This document shows positions 10,201 through 17,300 of a stretch of DNA of 50,140 bases, in pieces (position 1 is the stretch's first letter; every line of letters starts with the position of its first letter). The notes under the pieces are model-generated. The model was not told the origin of the DNA and did not search any database. It saw nothing but the letters and a program-made list of their open reading frames with translations. Location of the stretch: contig JAQGID010000022.1 of the NCBI GenBank assembly GCA_028291405.1, positions 1 through 50,140 of the forward strand, read 5' to 3'. Position numbers and translations under genes: made by a program. This DNA comes from Rhodospirillales bacterium. GTDB taxonomy: Bacteria > Pseudomonadota > Alphaproteobacteria > ATCC43930 > CGMCC-115725.

Positions 10201-12526
10201 GGACGCGAAGGCGGTGATCCGCCAGCTCGCGGCCGACAACATGGATTTCAACGACGCGCGATATGGCGATCCCTCATGGGCGCTCTATCACCAGATCAAG
10301 GCTGCGGGCGAGTTCCTCGCGCAGACGGCGACGGCAGCAGCCGAAGCCTTCGCCAAGTTCAAGGAATCTAAATCCGACGTCGACGCCATGGCCTATAACC
10401 AGGCGGCGCAGCGCACCCTCGTCGCTGCCGAGGCGCGCGCCGAGCTGACCGCTGGATGGGGACGTGCGGGACACGCCTTCCAGAGGGTCGACCGGATCCA
10501 GGCCGGACTCGACATCGCCGAGCAGATCAAGCGCTCGACCGGCAAGACGTTGAACCAGCTGCTCGAGGAGGGAGACCTCTTCAACGAACTTGAGACGCCA
10601 GACCAGCAGGCCAAGTTCCTGTTCGACAGCCGCGCGAGCCGTTGGCAGAAGGTCCGCGGCGGCATCCTGTCGTACTTCATTAACAACCTGATCTCCGGGC
10701 CCATAACTCATATGGCTTATAGCGTCGGTAACACGACGTGGTCACTCTTCAAGGCAATCCCGGTCACCACCACTGCCGCAACTATCGGAGCCATCCGGGA
10801 AGCTGCCGCAGGACACGCGATCGAGCGCGTCCACTACAACGAGGTCGGCGCGCAGCTGTATGGAATCATCCGCGGCGCCCGCGACGGGCTGGCGGCGGCC
10901 GGCAAGGCGCTGGATAGTGGCGTCCCGTTCATGAAGGGCGCGAACCTGACCGAGATGGCGGATCTCGCCAAGGATCTCGAAAAAGCCGGCCCGAAACGGA
11001 CTGAAACGCTGCAGGCGCGGCTCGATGCGTTGCAGCAGGCGCACGAGGCAGGCCGCTCACTCGCCGGCAAGATGAGCAACGAATCGGTCCGCGATCAGGC
11101 CATCTTTCCGAATAGCCCGCTGCTAGGTCCGGTCGGCCGCGTCCTCGAGACGCCATCGCGCTCGGTCTCCGCCATCCATACCGTGTTCTACTCGGTCGGC
11201 TACGAACAGGAGATCGCAACGCGCGCCTACCGCGCCGCCAATTTGCAGGGCCTTGAAGGCGACGAGCATGCGGCCGCGGTGGCGAGGTTCACCAGTAACC
11301 CGCCGGCGGAAGACATCTCGGCAGCGCACGAGGAGGCCTTGAAAATGGTCCTCATGCGGCGCCCGAAATTCGACAGCTTCCAGGGCAATTTGAGCCGCGC
11401 GATCAACAGCAACATGGCGGCCAAGATCATCATGCCGTTCATGCAGATCGGGGCGAACATTCTGCGTGAAGGGCTTGTCGATCAAACGCCTCTGGCGCTG
11501 CTCACGCAGGAAGGCCGCGACAATCTCTCGGGCAAGAACGGTGAGGCCGCGAGGCAGATTCAGACGGCGCGGATCGCCACCGGCGTCGCGGTCAGCGCCG
11601 CTGTCGTCGGCCTCACCGCTGAGGGTATCCTGACCGACAGCGGCCCGACTGATCCGAAAGAACGGCGCCTGAAAGAGGCGACGGGCTGGGCCCCCGACAG
11701 CGTCAGGGTTGGCAACTTTTACGTGCCCTATCGCAAGTTTCTCGGTCCGCTGGGTCCGCTCGTCGCAACCGCGTCCAACCTCTACACGGTGGGCCACCTG
11801 CTGAGCGACGGCGACATTACCAACGCAGCGGCACACACAATGTTCGGCATCACATCGGTTGTCGCCGACGAGACCTGGATGAAGGGCCTCACCAACTTCG
11901 TCGACGCGGCGCGGCACTGGGACACCGACGGCGAACGCTACCTGAGGAACCTCGCGGTCGACTTCATGCCGTTTGCGGTCGGCATGGGACAGGCAACCCG
12001 CATGGTCGATCCCGTGCGGCGCGAGGTTCATTCGATGCTCGACGCGGCCCGCGCCCATCTGCCAGGCCTATCGCAAGACCTGTATCCGGTTCGCTCGCCC
12101 GTCACCGGGATGCCCGTGGAGAGCCATAGCATGGTGAGCCCGCGCGCCGCTATCGATGATCCGATCATCGACGCCCTGCAACGCAACGGCAAATTCCCGG
12201 CACCGGTCGACCGCTCCATTCTCGGGGTTCGGCTGACGCCGAAGCAATACGACGATTATGCGCTCAACGCCGGCGTCCTGACGACGCAGATGCTCAAATC
12301 CCAGGGCGTCGATCAACCCGGTTTCGCGGCGCTGCCACCTTTCGCGCAACAGCAGATCATCGACAAATCCTTTTCTCAGGCGCGCGAAATCGCGGCGAAG
12401 ATCGTGAAGGCCGAGAGCGTCGGAACTCCCGACGACATCATGGCGAAATACGAGAAGGCCAAGGCCGCGAACTTCACCGGAGGCCGGGCCGCCAAGGCCG
12501 CTGTGCTCTCGGGCGCGCAGCCATAG
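7202..12526 (+). CDS. Giant polyvalent/ejection protein with HETGH metallopeptidase motif, 1774 aa
   Basis: A very large phage protein in the T7 gp16 position, resembling the phage polyvalent proteins delivered with DNA. An ADEFFA motif is repeated at the N-terminus (residues about 7-25). A long charged Pro/Ala/Glu region follows, with coiled-coil character at about 275-380. Residues about 513-663 resemble a phage Barnase-EndoU-RelE-like nuclease or large-polyvalent-associated domain, ending in NLYYNHGLIEEG. A zincin-type motif HETGH occupies residues 739-743 in an FIHETGHQWLEEL context. After a Gly-rich linker (about 902-985) comes KAGNIRLENIN, common in such proteins, and then a C-terminal half with hydrophobic patches (YFINNLISGPITHMAY; VAVSAAVVGLTAEGIL). 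The linker lies exactly over a separate ORF in another frame (9906-10154). The metallopeptidase motif is clear; the nuclease call is tentative. Confidence 0.8.
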   Translation: MAAPLPSADEFFAQPKPTADEFFAEPAAPPAQYMGGAPEFNGMKLEDFPGYDPIGHVAGAMWQGIKEGFGSAPLGVSPETEKALRDVGIFNDVDSGHTSFLRSVNEAFMRPAAAAADSVWRAGGAAFGGFQAGVSQAGEEIGQPELGRDLAAIPESEFGSPHMRGAPEPGGLFNRDAAVADRIAVQTEARDRLNPNSLTALATTDRAWRTGETAADVPPGAPTAAQLGAPETPRDPASPRAPAETADQAPDIHETARSLAPEVFNGPAGYDALSQQRDTFRRWIDDLQTKQQADAEANAPHTAEIADLKSRMDDATPRMAKKYQARLDELEPANEAAIAEATANDSPDVARVRAELQKIDYRMRDLAPQVSDAYRRAQELLPEPEAPAEATPVAAETPPAGPAAAEAAQTEAAPVPANGADSLNVENEAQTGAALGSQADSLDPSVSGKSPQTDIAADVARKLTAAGRPADEAQAAGALVAAHYEARAARFGGTKGTASDLYTAEGPEIRAGRVRPPARVRELAQLGDPVKIIKGDEIAAPEADLKTLRAAARQFYDEKLKGTSVHSDALGKDVEFRGSRKAFSASANPDKLRLFAALPEIIAKGELVASEAPHLPELEKPTKAYHFIRAKVRIGDVDRDVGVTIREDSNGNLYYNHGLIEEGRSTPSAPQETARKAGPVGTGGGTALEQKVVPPSDDVNLTVGEPGGRRGVARGKIKLNEGRNVITLMKDADASTFIHETGHQWLEELVSDAADERAPADLKADAAAVRDWLGVKDGEAIPTKAHERFARGFENYMMEGRAPSQRLASVFAKFKVWLTKIYQTAAKLRSPISDDIRGVFDRMISTPEERTVIAPERAADSLVDRHNALAETTPPEQARDVAEVVREETDDQLDAKSPEVLDELGGRTEGGAPGSEGPGPKADGDWPAAGPDAREASSGAGRGGVDEGGGKAPAEGTGSRDAAGEPDDVSGSGAASRRSTESGVEDKAGNIRLENINMIEDAKAVIRQLAADNMDFNDARYGDPSWALYHQIKAAGEFLAQTATAAAEAFAKFKESKSDVDAMAYNQAAQRTLVAAEARAELTAGWGRAGHAFQRVDRIQAGLDIAEQIKRSTGKTLNQLLEEGDLFNELETPDQQAKFLFDSRASRWQKVRGGILSYFINNLISGPITHMAYSVGNTTWSLFKAIPVTTTAATIGAIREAAAGHAIERVHYNEVGAQLYGIIRGARDGLAAAGKALDSGVPFMKGANLTEMADLAKDLEKAGPKRTETLQARLDALQQAHEAGRSLAGKMSNESVRDQAIFPNSPLLGPVGRVLETPSRSVSAIHTVFYSVGYEQEIATRAYRAANLQGLEGDEHAAAVARFTSNPPAEDISAAHEEALKMVLMRRPKFDSFQGNLSRAINSNMAAKIIMPFMQIGANILREGLVDQTPLALLTQEGRDNLSGKNGEAARQIQTARIATGVAVSAAVVGLTAEGILTDSGPTDPKERRLKEATGWAPDSVRVGNFYVPYRKFLGPLGPLVATASNLYTVGHLLSDGDITNAAAHTMFGITSVVADETWMKGLTNFVDAARHWDTDGERYLRNLAVDFMPFAVGMGQATRMVDPVRREVHSMLDAARAHLPGLSQDLYPVRSPVTGMPVESHSMVSPRAAIDDPIIDALQRNGKFPAPVDRSILGVRLTPKQYDDYALNAGVLTTQMLKSQGVDQPGFAALPPFAQQQIIDKSFSQAREIAAKIVKAESVGTPDDIMAKYEKAKAANFTGGRAAKAAVLSGAQP
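9895..9899 (+). promoter_or_regulatory. Shine-Dalgarno of the nested gene
   Basis: A perfect GGAGG lies inside the 1774-codon gene, six bases before the out-of-frame ATG at 9906. The spacing is near optimal, and this site is what decides the start of the nested ORF. Confidence 0.6.
9906..10154 (+). CDS. Nested overlapping ORF, 82 aa, inside the polyvalent-protein gene
   Basis: Read in the +1 frame relative to the enclosing gene, this ORF starts with ATG after GGAGG and a 6-base spacer and stops at TAG 10152-10154. The product is charged and helical (MSLVDELKAEHQAARDRV at the start, then a LTPEKRAAVRDAEES stretch) with a Pro-rich end; no family was recognised. By hand count about 67 of its 82 codons end in G or C. 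In the enclosing frame over the same bases only about 40 of 83 do, and that frame encodes a featureless Gly/Ala/Glu/Asp linker. Codon bias therefore favours this frame here. A role as a small regulator or partner of the ejection protein is inference. The alternative is a pair of compensating indels in the large gene, though the in-frame TAG argues against a simple version of that. Confidence 0.6.
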   Translation: MSLVDELKAEHQAARDRVQKLTVIGLRPDLTPEKRAAVRDAEESTRAEVKLRRKALDRAMQQESPTTSPDPGLPPGVPPNPV

Positions 12527-12530
12527 GACT

Positions 12531-12551
12531 GGTGGCGCACCATGCGCCACC
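12531..12551 (+). terminator. Hairpin after the ejection-protein gene (weak terminator or processing site)
   Basis: A perfect 9-bp stem (GGTGGCGCA with TGCGCCACC) closes a 3-base loop five bases after the large gene stops. No T-run follows, so it is not a classic intrinsic terminator. It may slow polymerase or stabilise the upstream mRNA. The remaining bases to 12681 hold only a weaker CCCG/CGGG hairpin and the leader of the tail fibre gene. Confidence 0.35.
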
Positions 12552-12681
12552 TGAATACGCGGAAGATCGCGGGACCCTGCGGATGGTCGCGGAACAAAGC
12601 GGATTTGCCCGCCTAGCGGGACTGGGCCGTTGCATGCGTTGCTCGTAGAGCAATCTGTCTGCGTCCAACGCAAGGCTCTCA

Positions 12682-13872
12682 ATGACCGTTCCGACCTCAG
12701 CATCATCGGTCACTCTTGCCTGCAACGGCGTCACGACGGTCTTCCCGTTCGCTTTCACGATCCCGGGCGCCAATTCGACTGACCAGAGCAACGTCGTCGT
12801 GACGCTCGTCGACGAGAGCGTTACTCCAGCGACGACGACGGTCCTGTCAACCTCGGCGTGGTCGGTCACGGGCATCTCGACGCCGCTCGTGCCATCCGCC
12901 GGAGGCGCGGTGACATACCCGCTCACCGGATCGCCGGGAATCGCCGGTCAATACCTCACGATCCAGCGCGTGGTGCCGCAGACGCAATCGGTGAGCCTGC
13001 CAAATCAAGGCGGCTACTTCCCGAAGACGATCGAGGGCGCGTTCGACTACGTCACGTTCCTAGTGCAGCAGATCTCGGCGCAGGTTCAGCGTGCGCTTCA
13101 GGTTAGCGTCGCCGATCCGGGTGGCATCCCCACAGTGCTGCCGCCGGCGGCGACCCGCGCCAACATGGCGCTCGCCTTCGACAGCGTCGGCAATCCAATT
13201 GCCGGCGCGCTCGCCAACATCGTCATCAATGCCGCGATGATTGGGCTCGTCCAGTCTGCCAGCGTCGCCGCGTCGCGCGCGTTCCTCGAGTCAAGCGTGG
13301 TCGGAGATGCGCTTTTCACGGCCGCGTCAGCGGCGGCGGCGCGCGCGACACTCCAGCTCGGCACGGCCGCGACGGTCGATACCGGCACGGCCGGCGCTAA
13401 AATTCCGCTGCTCAACGGCGCCAACACGTATTCGGCGCTCCAGACGCTCAGTGCCGGCCTCTCGCTCAACGGCGGCGTAACCCTCGCGTCAAACGCGACC
13501 AAGGCCGAAATGCAGAGCGCGACGGCCGGGCGGGTGGTGACGCCCGATATCGCAGCCCAAAGCGATAGCGCGGCCAAGGCGTGGGTTTACTTCACTGTCG
13601 CTGCGGGCGTCGTGACCATCCGAGCGTCGTTCAACGTGGCGAGCGTTACCCGGCTCGCTACCGGCTCGTATCGGATCAACTTCACAACCCCGTTCTCGTC
13701 CGCCAATTACGCCGCGTTCGCTAGCTGCGCCTTTACGGCTGGAGCCGGCGAGACATCGCAGGAGGATGCCAGCCTGCGAGCCGCCGGCACATGGGGCATC
13801 AACAGCCAAAGGTCGGGTGTCGGCGCCTTCGATAGCGCCGCGTACAGCGCAATCTTCTACGGGCAACAGTAA
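12682..13872 (+). CDS. Tail fibre with T7 gp17-like N-terminal domain
   Basis: A 396-residue protein whose first ~150 residues resemble the T7 tail-fibre N-terminal (tail-attachment) domain: CNGVTTVFPFAF near the start, a conserved LTIQRVVPQTQ strand, then GYFPKTIEGAFDYVTFLVQQ followed by QVQRALQV. The middle is Ala/Thr/Ser-rich with repeated short segments, consistent with a trimeric fibre shaft. The C-terminal ~110 residues (from about SDSAAKAWVYF) form a beta-rich tip, probably the receptor-binding part. The order after the ejection-protein genes and before lysis genes matches T7-like genomes. The stop overlaps the next ATG (TAATG). Confidence 0.8.
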   Translation: MTVPTSASSVTLACNGVTTVFPFAFTIPGANSTDQSNVVVTLVDESVTPATTTVLSTSAWSVTGISTPLVPSAGGAVTYPLTGSPGIAGQYLTIQRVVPQTQSVSLPNQGGYFPKTIEGAFDYVTFLVQQISAQVQRALQVSVADPGGIPTVLPPAATRANMALAFDSVGNPIAGALANIVINAAMIGLVQSASVAASRAFLESSVVGDALFTAASAAAARATLQLGTAATVDTGTAGAKIPLLNGANTYSALQTLSAGLSLNGGVTLASNATKAEMQSATAGRVVTPDIAAQSDSAAKAWVYFTVAAGVVTIRASFNVASVTRLATGSYRINFTTPFSSANYAAFASCAFTAGAGETSQEDASLRAAGTWGINSQRSGVGAFDSAAYSAIFYGQQ

Positions 13873-14276
13873 TGCAAATCATCGTTTACCAGAGCGCTGG
13901 CGGCTCCACCTGCACGGTGACGGGGGTTCAGCAAGAGGATGAGAGTGACGAGGCATTCGTCGCTCGCATGATCGATACTGCGGTGCCGCCTGACGCAACG
14001 GGCGTTCACGCCGTGGACGCTGCAACTTATGTCGGGGCGCCACCGCCTCCGGTTCCTCCGTCGCCGCGCGAGTGGCTGGAGCGTCTGTCTCCGACGAAGC
14101 AAGCGGCGATCGCGGCGGCCGGGATGGCGAATGCGGCAACGTACCTCTGGCTAATGAAGGCAATGGGCTCGGCGTCGATCGACGTGACCTTGCCGGAGAC
14201 GGTCGCCGGGGTCGCCGCTTTCGTGACGGCCGGGGTGATCGACGCGGCCGATCAAGCCGTGCTGCTGGCGCCATGA
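13872..14276 (+). CDS. Small protein after tail fibre, possible fibre assembly/chaperone
   Basis: A 134-residue protein with a basic beta-like N-terminus, a Pro-rich hinge (APPPPVPPSPREWLERL) and a C-terminal helical segment (SPTKQAAIAAAGMANAATYLWLM, then VAGVAAFVTAGVIDAADQAVL). That C-terminal pattern is common in small phage proteins encoded directly behind tail fibres. It may be a tail-fibre assembly factor or a bound cap; this is inferred from position. It is coupled on both sides by overlapping start/stop codons (TAATG before, ATGA after). Confidence 0.55.
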   Translation: MQIIVYQSAGGSTCTVTGVQQEDESDEAFVARMIDTAVPPDATGVHAVDAATYVGAPPPPVPPSPREWLERLSPTKQAAIAAAGMANAATYLWLMKAMGSASIDVTLPETVAGVAAFVTAGVIDAADQAVLLAP

Positions 14277-14491
14277 CCGACGGCCAGCTTCCCATCAACA
14301 ACATCGGCGCGCACGGCTCGAGCGCAGCTGATTGGACCATCGCCGGATTCGGCGCCGTCACCTTTGCTGCCTCATGGCTCCAGTGGGTCGATTCCGCCGA
14401 GAAGATCGTCATAGGGGCCCTGACCATCCTGCTGCTGGCGCTGCGTGTGCGGGCACATTTGCGGCCGGGCCTCAGCCCCGATCGAGAATAG
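14273..14491 (+). CDS. Small membrane protein, holin-like
   Basis: A 72-residue protein starting at ATG 14273, which overlaps the previous stop by 4 bases. Two hydrophobic segments are visible (about residues 20-37, DWTIAGFGAVTFAASWLQW, and 43-58, KIVIGALTILLLALRV), followed by a basic C-terminus. Size, topology and position between the tail fibre and a lipoprotein gene suggest a class II-like holin or lysis accessory. No family was recognised by sequence, so the function is inferred from topology and neighbours. Confidence 0.55.
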   Translation: MTDGQLPINNIGAHGSSAADWTIAGFGAVTFAASWLQWVDSAEKIVIGALTILLLALRVRAHLRPGLSPDRE

Positions 14492-14494
14492 GAC

Positions 14495-14836
14495 ATGATG
14501 ATGAACATCAGCACGACGGTCGCCGTCGATGACGCCGTTGCCGCAGCGAAGTCTCTCCCCGATCTCGTCAACAAGGTTTCGGTAGCCGATCCATCGCTTG
14601 CGTTGGCGCTCCAGAGCAAGGCCCTCATTGCCAGCAAGACCCCGTGGGGAACGCTGCTCGCGACAGGCGCAGCCTACCTGTCCGCGAAATATGGCCTCGG
14701 CTGGAGCGAGAGCTTCTGCGAGTTGATCGCGCTCGGCGGGATGCTGGTCGGCTCCTATGCCATGCGTGCCATCTCGCCCGGCCGCATCAGCGGACTATTC
14801 AAGACGAAGCCCGTTCCAGCTTCCCCCTCCTCATAA
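14495..14836 (+). CDS. Phage membrane protein, putative holin or lysis accessory
   Basis: A 113-residue protein (alternative ATGs at 14498 and 14501) with a soluble helical N-terminus and one or two hydrophobic segments around residues 51-63 (WGTLLATGAAYLS) and 73-90 (CELIALGGMLVGSYAMRA), then a basic Pro/Ser tail. The combination resembles small phage holin-like proteins. Together with the preceding gene it may form a holin/antiholin pair. Assignment is by topology and position only. Confidence 0.5.
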   Translation: MMMNISTTVAVDDAVAAAKSLPDLVNKVSVADPSLALALQSKALIASKTPWGTLLATGAAYLSAKYGLGWSESFCELIALGGMLVGSYAMRAISPGRISGLFKTKPVPASPSS

Positions 14837-14853
14837 GCTCAAAAGGACCTATC

Positions 14854-15204
14854 ATGCGTAAGATCCTGCTCGTCTCCGCTGTCGTCCTCGCGCTCGGCGC
14901 CTGCACCTCGTCGCAGGTCCAGACCGCTCAATCCGACGTCAACTCGGCGGTCGCTGCTGTTCAGGCGGCCTGCGTAGATGCGCTGACCGCCGGCAACGTC
15001 GCTGCATCGCTGACCAAGGGCGGCGCAGCGAATACCGTCGTGTCGATCAACCAGTATGTCGTCGCCGGGTGCGCCACGGCGCAGGCTGTCACGGCCCTGG
15101 CGCAGAACTCATCGTCGCTCGCGTGGCTCGGCCAGCAGACTGGCGCGCTCAAGACTCTCACACCGCCCAGCGCGGAGACTCAATCGAATCCGGCTCGGAC
15201 GTAG
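14854..15204 (+). CDS. Phage-encoded small lipoprotein
   Basis: A 116-residue protein with a clear lipoprotein signal: MRKILLVSAVVLALGAC, with the lipobox LGAC and Cys17 as the likely lipidated residue. A good ribosome binding site (AAAAGGA) precedes ATG 14854. The mature part is Ala/Ser/Gln-rich with two further Cys, then a Pro/Thr/Ser tail. At the end of the late operon it could be an outer-membrane spanin-like subunit (Rz1-type) or a superinfection-exclusion lipoprotein. It is longer than typical Rz1, and no inner-membrane Rz partner is obvious nearby. Confidence 0.65.
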   Translation: MRKILLVSAVVLALGACTSSQVQTAQSDVNSAVAAVQAACVDALTAGNVAASLTKGGAANTVVSINQYVVAGCATAQAVTALAQNSSSLAWLGQQTGALKTLTPPSAETQSNPART

Positions 15205-15207
15205 CGG

Positions 15208-15489
15208 CTATTCCACTTGTTGGCGCAAGTCGCCTTCAATCGCTTGGATGAACCCAAGATCGTTCACGAGATCCGAGTATTCATCTTCATCGGCGATGCC
15301 TTTCGTAAGGCGACGCGTAAGATCGCTCTCGGCATGTTCCAAGGCCCGCAAGGCTGCATAGGCGACATCGCGAGAGAGATGATCGCCAGTGCGGTGCTCA
15401 AAGGCCTGCCAGATGCTCGTAACCTGGTCGTCCGAAAGATCCATAACAGCTTCGGTTACGAACCTACGAGCCCTCGAAGAAAGCTTCAT
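15208..15489 (-). CDS. Small acidic/basic helical protein, possible antitoxin/immunity partner
   Basis: A 93-residue protein beginning MKLSSRARRFVTEAVMDLSD, mostly helical with many charged residues. ATG 15489 is preceded by a GAGTGAGGT ribosome binding region. It lies 27 bases downstream of the toxin-like gene on the same strand and opposite to the phage late genes, which it meets tail to tail (4 bases from the lipoprotein stop). I recognise no named family. Pairing with the Tse2-like gene suggests an antitoxin or immunity role, which is inference. Confidence 0.5.
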   Translation of the reverse strand: MKLSSRARRFVTEAVMDLSDDQVTSIWQAFEHRTGDHLSRDVAYAALRALEHAESDLTRRLTKGIADEDEYSDLVNDLGFIQAIEGDLRQQVE

Positions 15490-15516
15490 GGGACCTCACT
15501 CTAGGCTATTAACGTC

Positions 15517-15846
15517 TCAAGCGCGAATAAATTTCGTGTTAACGCTTGCAAGGGCCGCGCGGTAGTCCGCCAGAGACATATCGTTATTTGGTTGCCACAG
15601 CCAATGGTTCCCGAAATCGTTGATCAGAGAGAGCTGAGAATCGTATGCCGATCCGGCCGGGAGTCTCCACCACGGACCTCCCCAGGATTGCTTGCACTCA
15701 AAGGTTGATATGCCACCGCCACCTGCCGGGACCCAATCAGCGCCATTCTTCTGATATACCTGTATGTCTTTGGGGCACCTGACGTTATCAAGCCGCGGGC
15801 TAGTTGAATTGCCCATACGGAACAGGTCGCAAGGGGTGGCTGGCAT
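15517..15846 (-). CDS. Tse2-like ADP-ribosyltransferase-type toxin (probable)
   Basis: A 109-residue protein with the pattern I associate with small Tse2-like proteins: DLFRMGN near the N-terminus (residues 7-13), a GGGGISTFE turn near 42-50, a tryptophan-rich GGPWWRLPAGS, then DFGNHWLWQPNNDMSLADY. Tse2 is a type VI effector and toxin with an ADP-ribosyltransferase-like fold; chromosomal and prophage homologues usually travel with a neutralising partner. Third codon positions are clearly less G/C-rich than in the phage structural genes, suggesting separate acquisition. It is transcribed against the late genes, as expected for a gene expressed in the lysogen. Active-site assignment was not possible. 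Confidence 0.5.
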   Translation of the reverse strand: MPATPCDLFRMGNSTSPRLDNVRCPKDIQVYQKNGADWVPAGGGGISTFECKQSWGGPWWRLPAGSAYDSQLSLINDFGNHWLWQPNNDMSLADYRAALASVNTKFIRA

Positions 15847-16253
15847 GGTGCCTTCAGCTTAGCCTTGGTGGTTGTGCATACCAGGTGCCCCATTAAAACG
15901 CCGAACGGGTTTGGCACCGCACCGCTTCATGATACGGCTACCAGCCAAGCTAAACGGAGGAATGAGCGCGATACGATAACATTTGTCGGCGCTCTGGCGA
16001 AAATGGTCACCAAATCGGAGCATCTGGGCCACGCGCCGTAGGTTGAGCGGCAAGCCGAATCGATTCGTCGTCGGCGACGACGCCGCGAGCGGCATCTTGG
16101 CTATCGCCAGCGGTAACAGCCTCGCATGCAGCTTCTGCAGCACGGCATGTGACATCCCACTGCCGGCTCGGCGGCACCTCCCGACAACTTTCTGAGCCAC
16201 ATGTCGAATATCGTTTGCCATTCGCACCTGCGACCCTCCTCAAAGGAGGGCGC
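15847..16253. other. Intergenic/divergent region with one doubtful ORF
   Basis: About 400 bases between the leftward toxin-like gene and the rightward gene at 16254. A minus-strand reading frame (15859-16227, 122 codons) is open, but its third-position GC (about 64% by hand count) is low and I recognise nothing in it; it may be a degenerate gene or chance. The interval should hold the divergent promoters. A strong AAGGAGG ribosome binding site sits at its right end. Confidence 0.4.
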
Positions 16254-16634
16254 ATGTCCAGACCACCAAAGCCGAGACGACCGACGAGGCGAGGCCGGAA
16301 GCGGATAATCCCGCTGGATCCTCTTGCGATCGAGATTTTCGAGGACGCGGAGCGCGAATTCGTCAAGAAATTCGGTCGCGCGCCGGGTCCGAACGATCCG
16401 GTATTCTTCGATCCCGACGAGGACACGCCGCAGCCCATTCCGGTGCAGAAGATGCACGCGGTGATGCTCATCACCATGATCCGGGCGAAGGTCGACCACG
16501 CGCTGATCTATGCGTATATCCGAACCGGCGGCCTCATCGTAACGAAGGCGAGCTTCAAAAAGCTGCCGCCCCAGGACCAGGGCGTTTGGAATCAGGCGAT
16601 GGAGGAGTACGAGGAGAAATTTGGCAATCGCTGA
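16254..16634 (+). CDS. Hypothetical accessory protein, 126 aa
   Basis: ATG 16254 is preceded by AAAGGAGGG with good spacing, which fixes the start (upstream in-frame codons look non-coding). The product has an Arg/Lys/Pro-rich N-terminus (MSRPPKPRRPTRRGRKRI), then a folded part with FGRAPGPNDPVFFDPDEDTP and an amphipathic C-terminal half ending YEEKFGNR. I recognise similar hypothetical proteins from rhizobial-type genomes but no function. The basic tail suggests nucleic-acid contact. Confidence 0.6.
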   Translation: MSRPPKPRRPTRRGRKRIIPLDPLAIEIFEDAEREFVKKFGRAPGPNDPVFFDPDEDTPQPIPVQKMHAVMLITMIRAKVDHALIYAYIRTGGLIVTKASFKKLPPQDQGVWNQAMEEYEEKFGNR

Positions 16635-16797
16635 TTGTCGGAACAGGCTACGAATTGGCTGCACGCTCGCACTCGAGAATGACCGACCCACTGACGTCGA
16701 GATCTGCCTCGCGCATCTCGACGTCCCGTTGCTCGGCGAGCTACCGGAGTTTCGCGGTATTAGGTAGCAGCACACCTTACCCTTGACGCGCCGGTTT

Positions 16798-16815
16798 AGT
16801 TAACCCACGTTAACT
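16798..16815. promoter_or_regulatory. Operator-like inverted repeat AGTTAA-N6-TTAACT
   Basis: A perfect 6-bp inverted repeat spaced by six bases sits just upstream of the small gene at 16843 and 10 bases after a TTGACG (16783-16788) that could serve as a -35 element. The A/T-rich arms stand out in this GC-rich context. It could bind a small phage-type repressor; none is recognised in the window. Confidence 0.25.
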
Positions 16816-16842
16816 TAGGCTATGTCGAGGTGCCTCTCGCGC

Positions 16843-17061
16843 ATGACAATTACGCTACTGTCGACACCCGAGGAGTTCCGACAACGCGCCATTGAGTGCG
16901 ATCGGCTTGCGAAAAGAGCCCGCCGGCCGAGTGAGCGCGAGACGATGACCTTTGCTGCTGCCCGCTGGCGCGAAATGGCCGATGAGGTCGAGGCGAAGCG
17001 TGGGCGACGAGAGATCGCCAGTAGCGCGGGCAAACTCCAGATTGGGAGAGGTCAGACCTAA
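16843..17061 (+). CDS. Small helical protein, paralogue family member 1
   Basis: A 72-residue product (ATG 16822 is an alternative start). It carries the pattern EFRQRAIECDRLAKRAR, then SERETMTFAAARWREMADE: two amphipathic helices with a central Met. The same pattern recurs in the proteins at 17301-17456 and 17486-17674. Such 50-70-residue proteins are frequent in accessory regions of rhizobial-type genomes and have no known function. A GAGG lies about 12 bases upstream of the chosen start. Confidence 0.55.
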   Translation: MTITLLSTPEEFRQRAIECDRLAKRARRPSERETMTFAAARWREMADEVEAKRGRREIASSAGKLQIGRGQT

Positions 17062-17129
17062 GCCGAAATTTCAAAACAAAAACAACTTGCGTGATAAGCG
17101 CCCTTGTCACGGGCGCCCTATGCTCAGAG

Positions 17130-17300
17130 ATGGATGACGTGATCGAGGTGCGACGAACGGCGGCCGAGTTCGTCTGGCGAATGGGCATTGACGCTGTTCC
17201 GCATCTGAGGGAAAAAGCGGTCATTGCGGCGGGGATGGGAGACTTGGCGTCAGAACGGGCATGGCTTGATATCGCCGCTGCCGCTGCGTCGCTGACCTGA
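17130..17300 (+). CDS. Small helical protein, 56 aa
   Basis: The product contains AVPHLREKAVIAAGMGDLAS and ERAWLDIAAAA, a pattern of a second kind of rhizobial microprotein (LRE-A-IA-GD-SA-AW-DIA). Its stop is directly followed by the ATG of the next gene, indicating a two-gene operon. The chosen ATG 17130 follows AGAG weakly; a longer frame upstream is open but looks non-coding. Confidence 0.5.
   Translation: MDDVIEVRRTAAEFVWRMGIDAVPHLREKAVIAAGMGDLASERAWLDIAAAAASLT

Noticed and set aside
15859-16227. 122-codon minus-strand frame upstream of the toxin-like gene
   Set aside because: Not dismissed outright, but low third-position GC, no motif and no clear ribosome site; described as part of an intergenic region instead.
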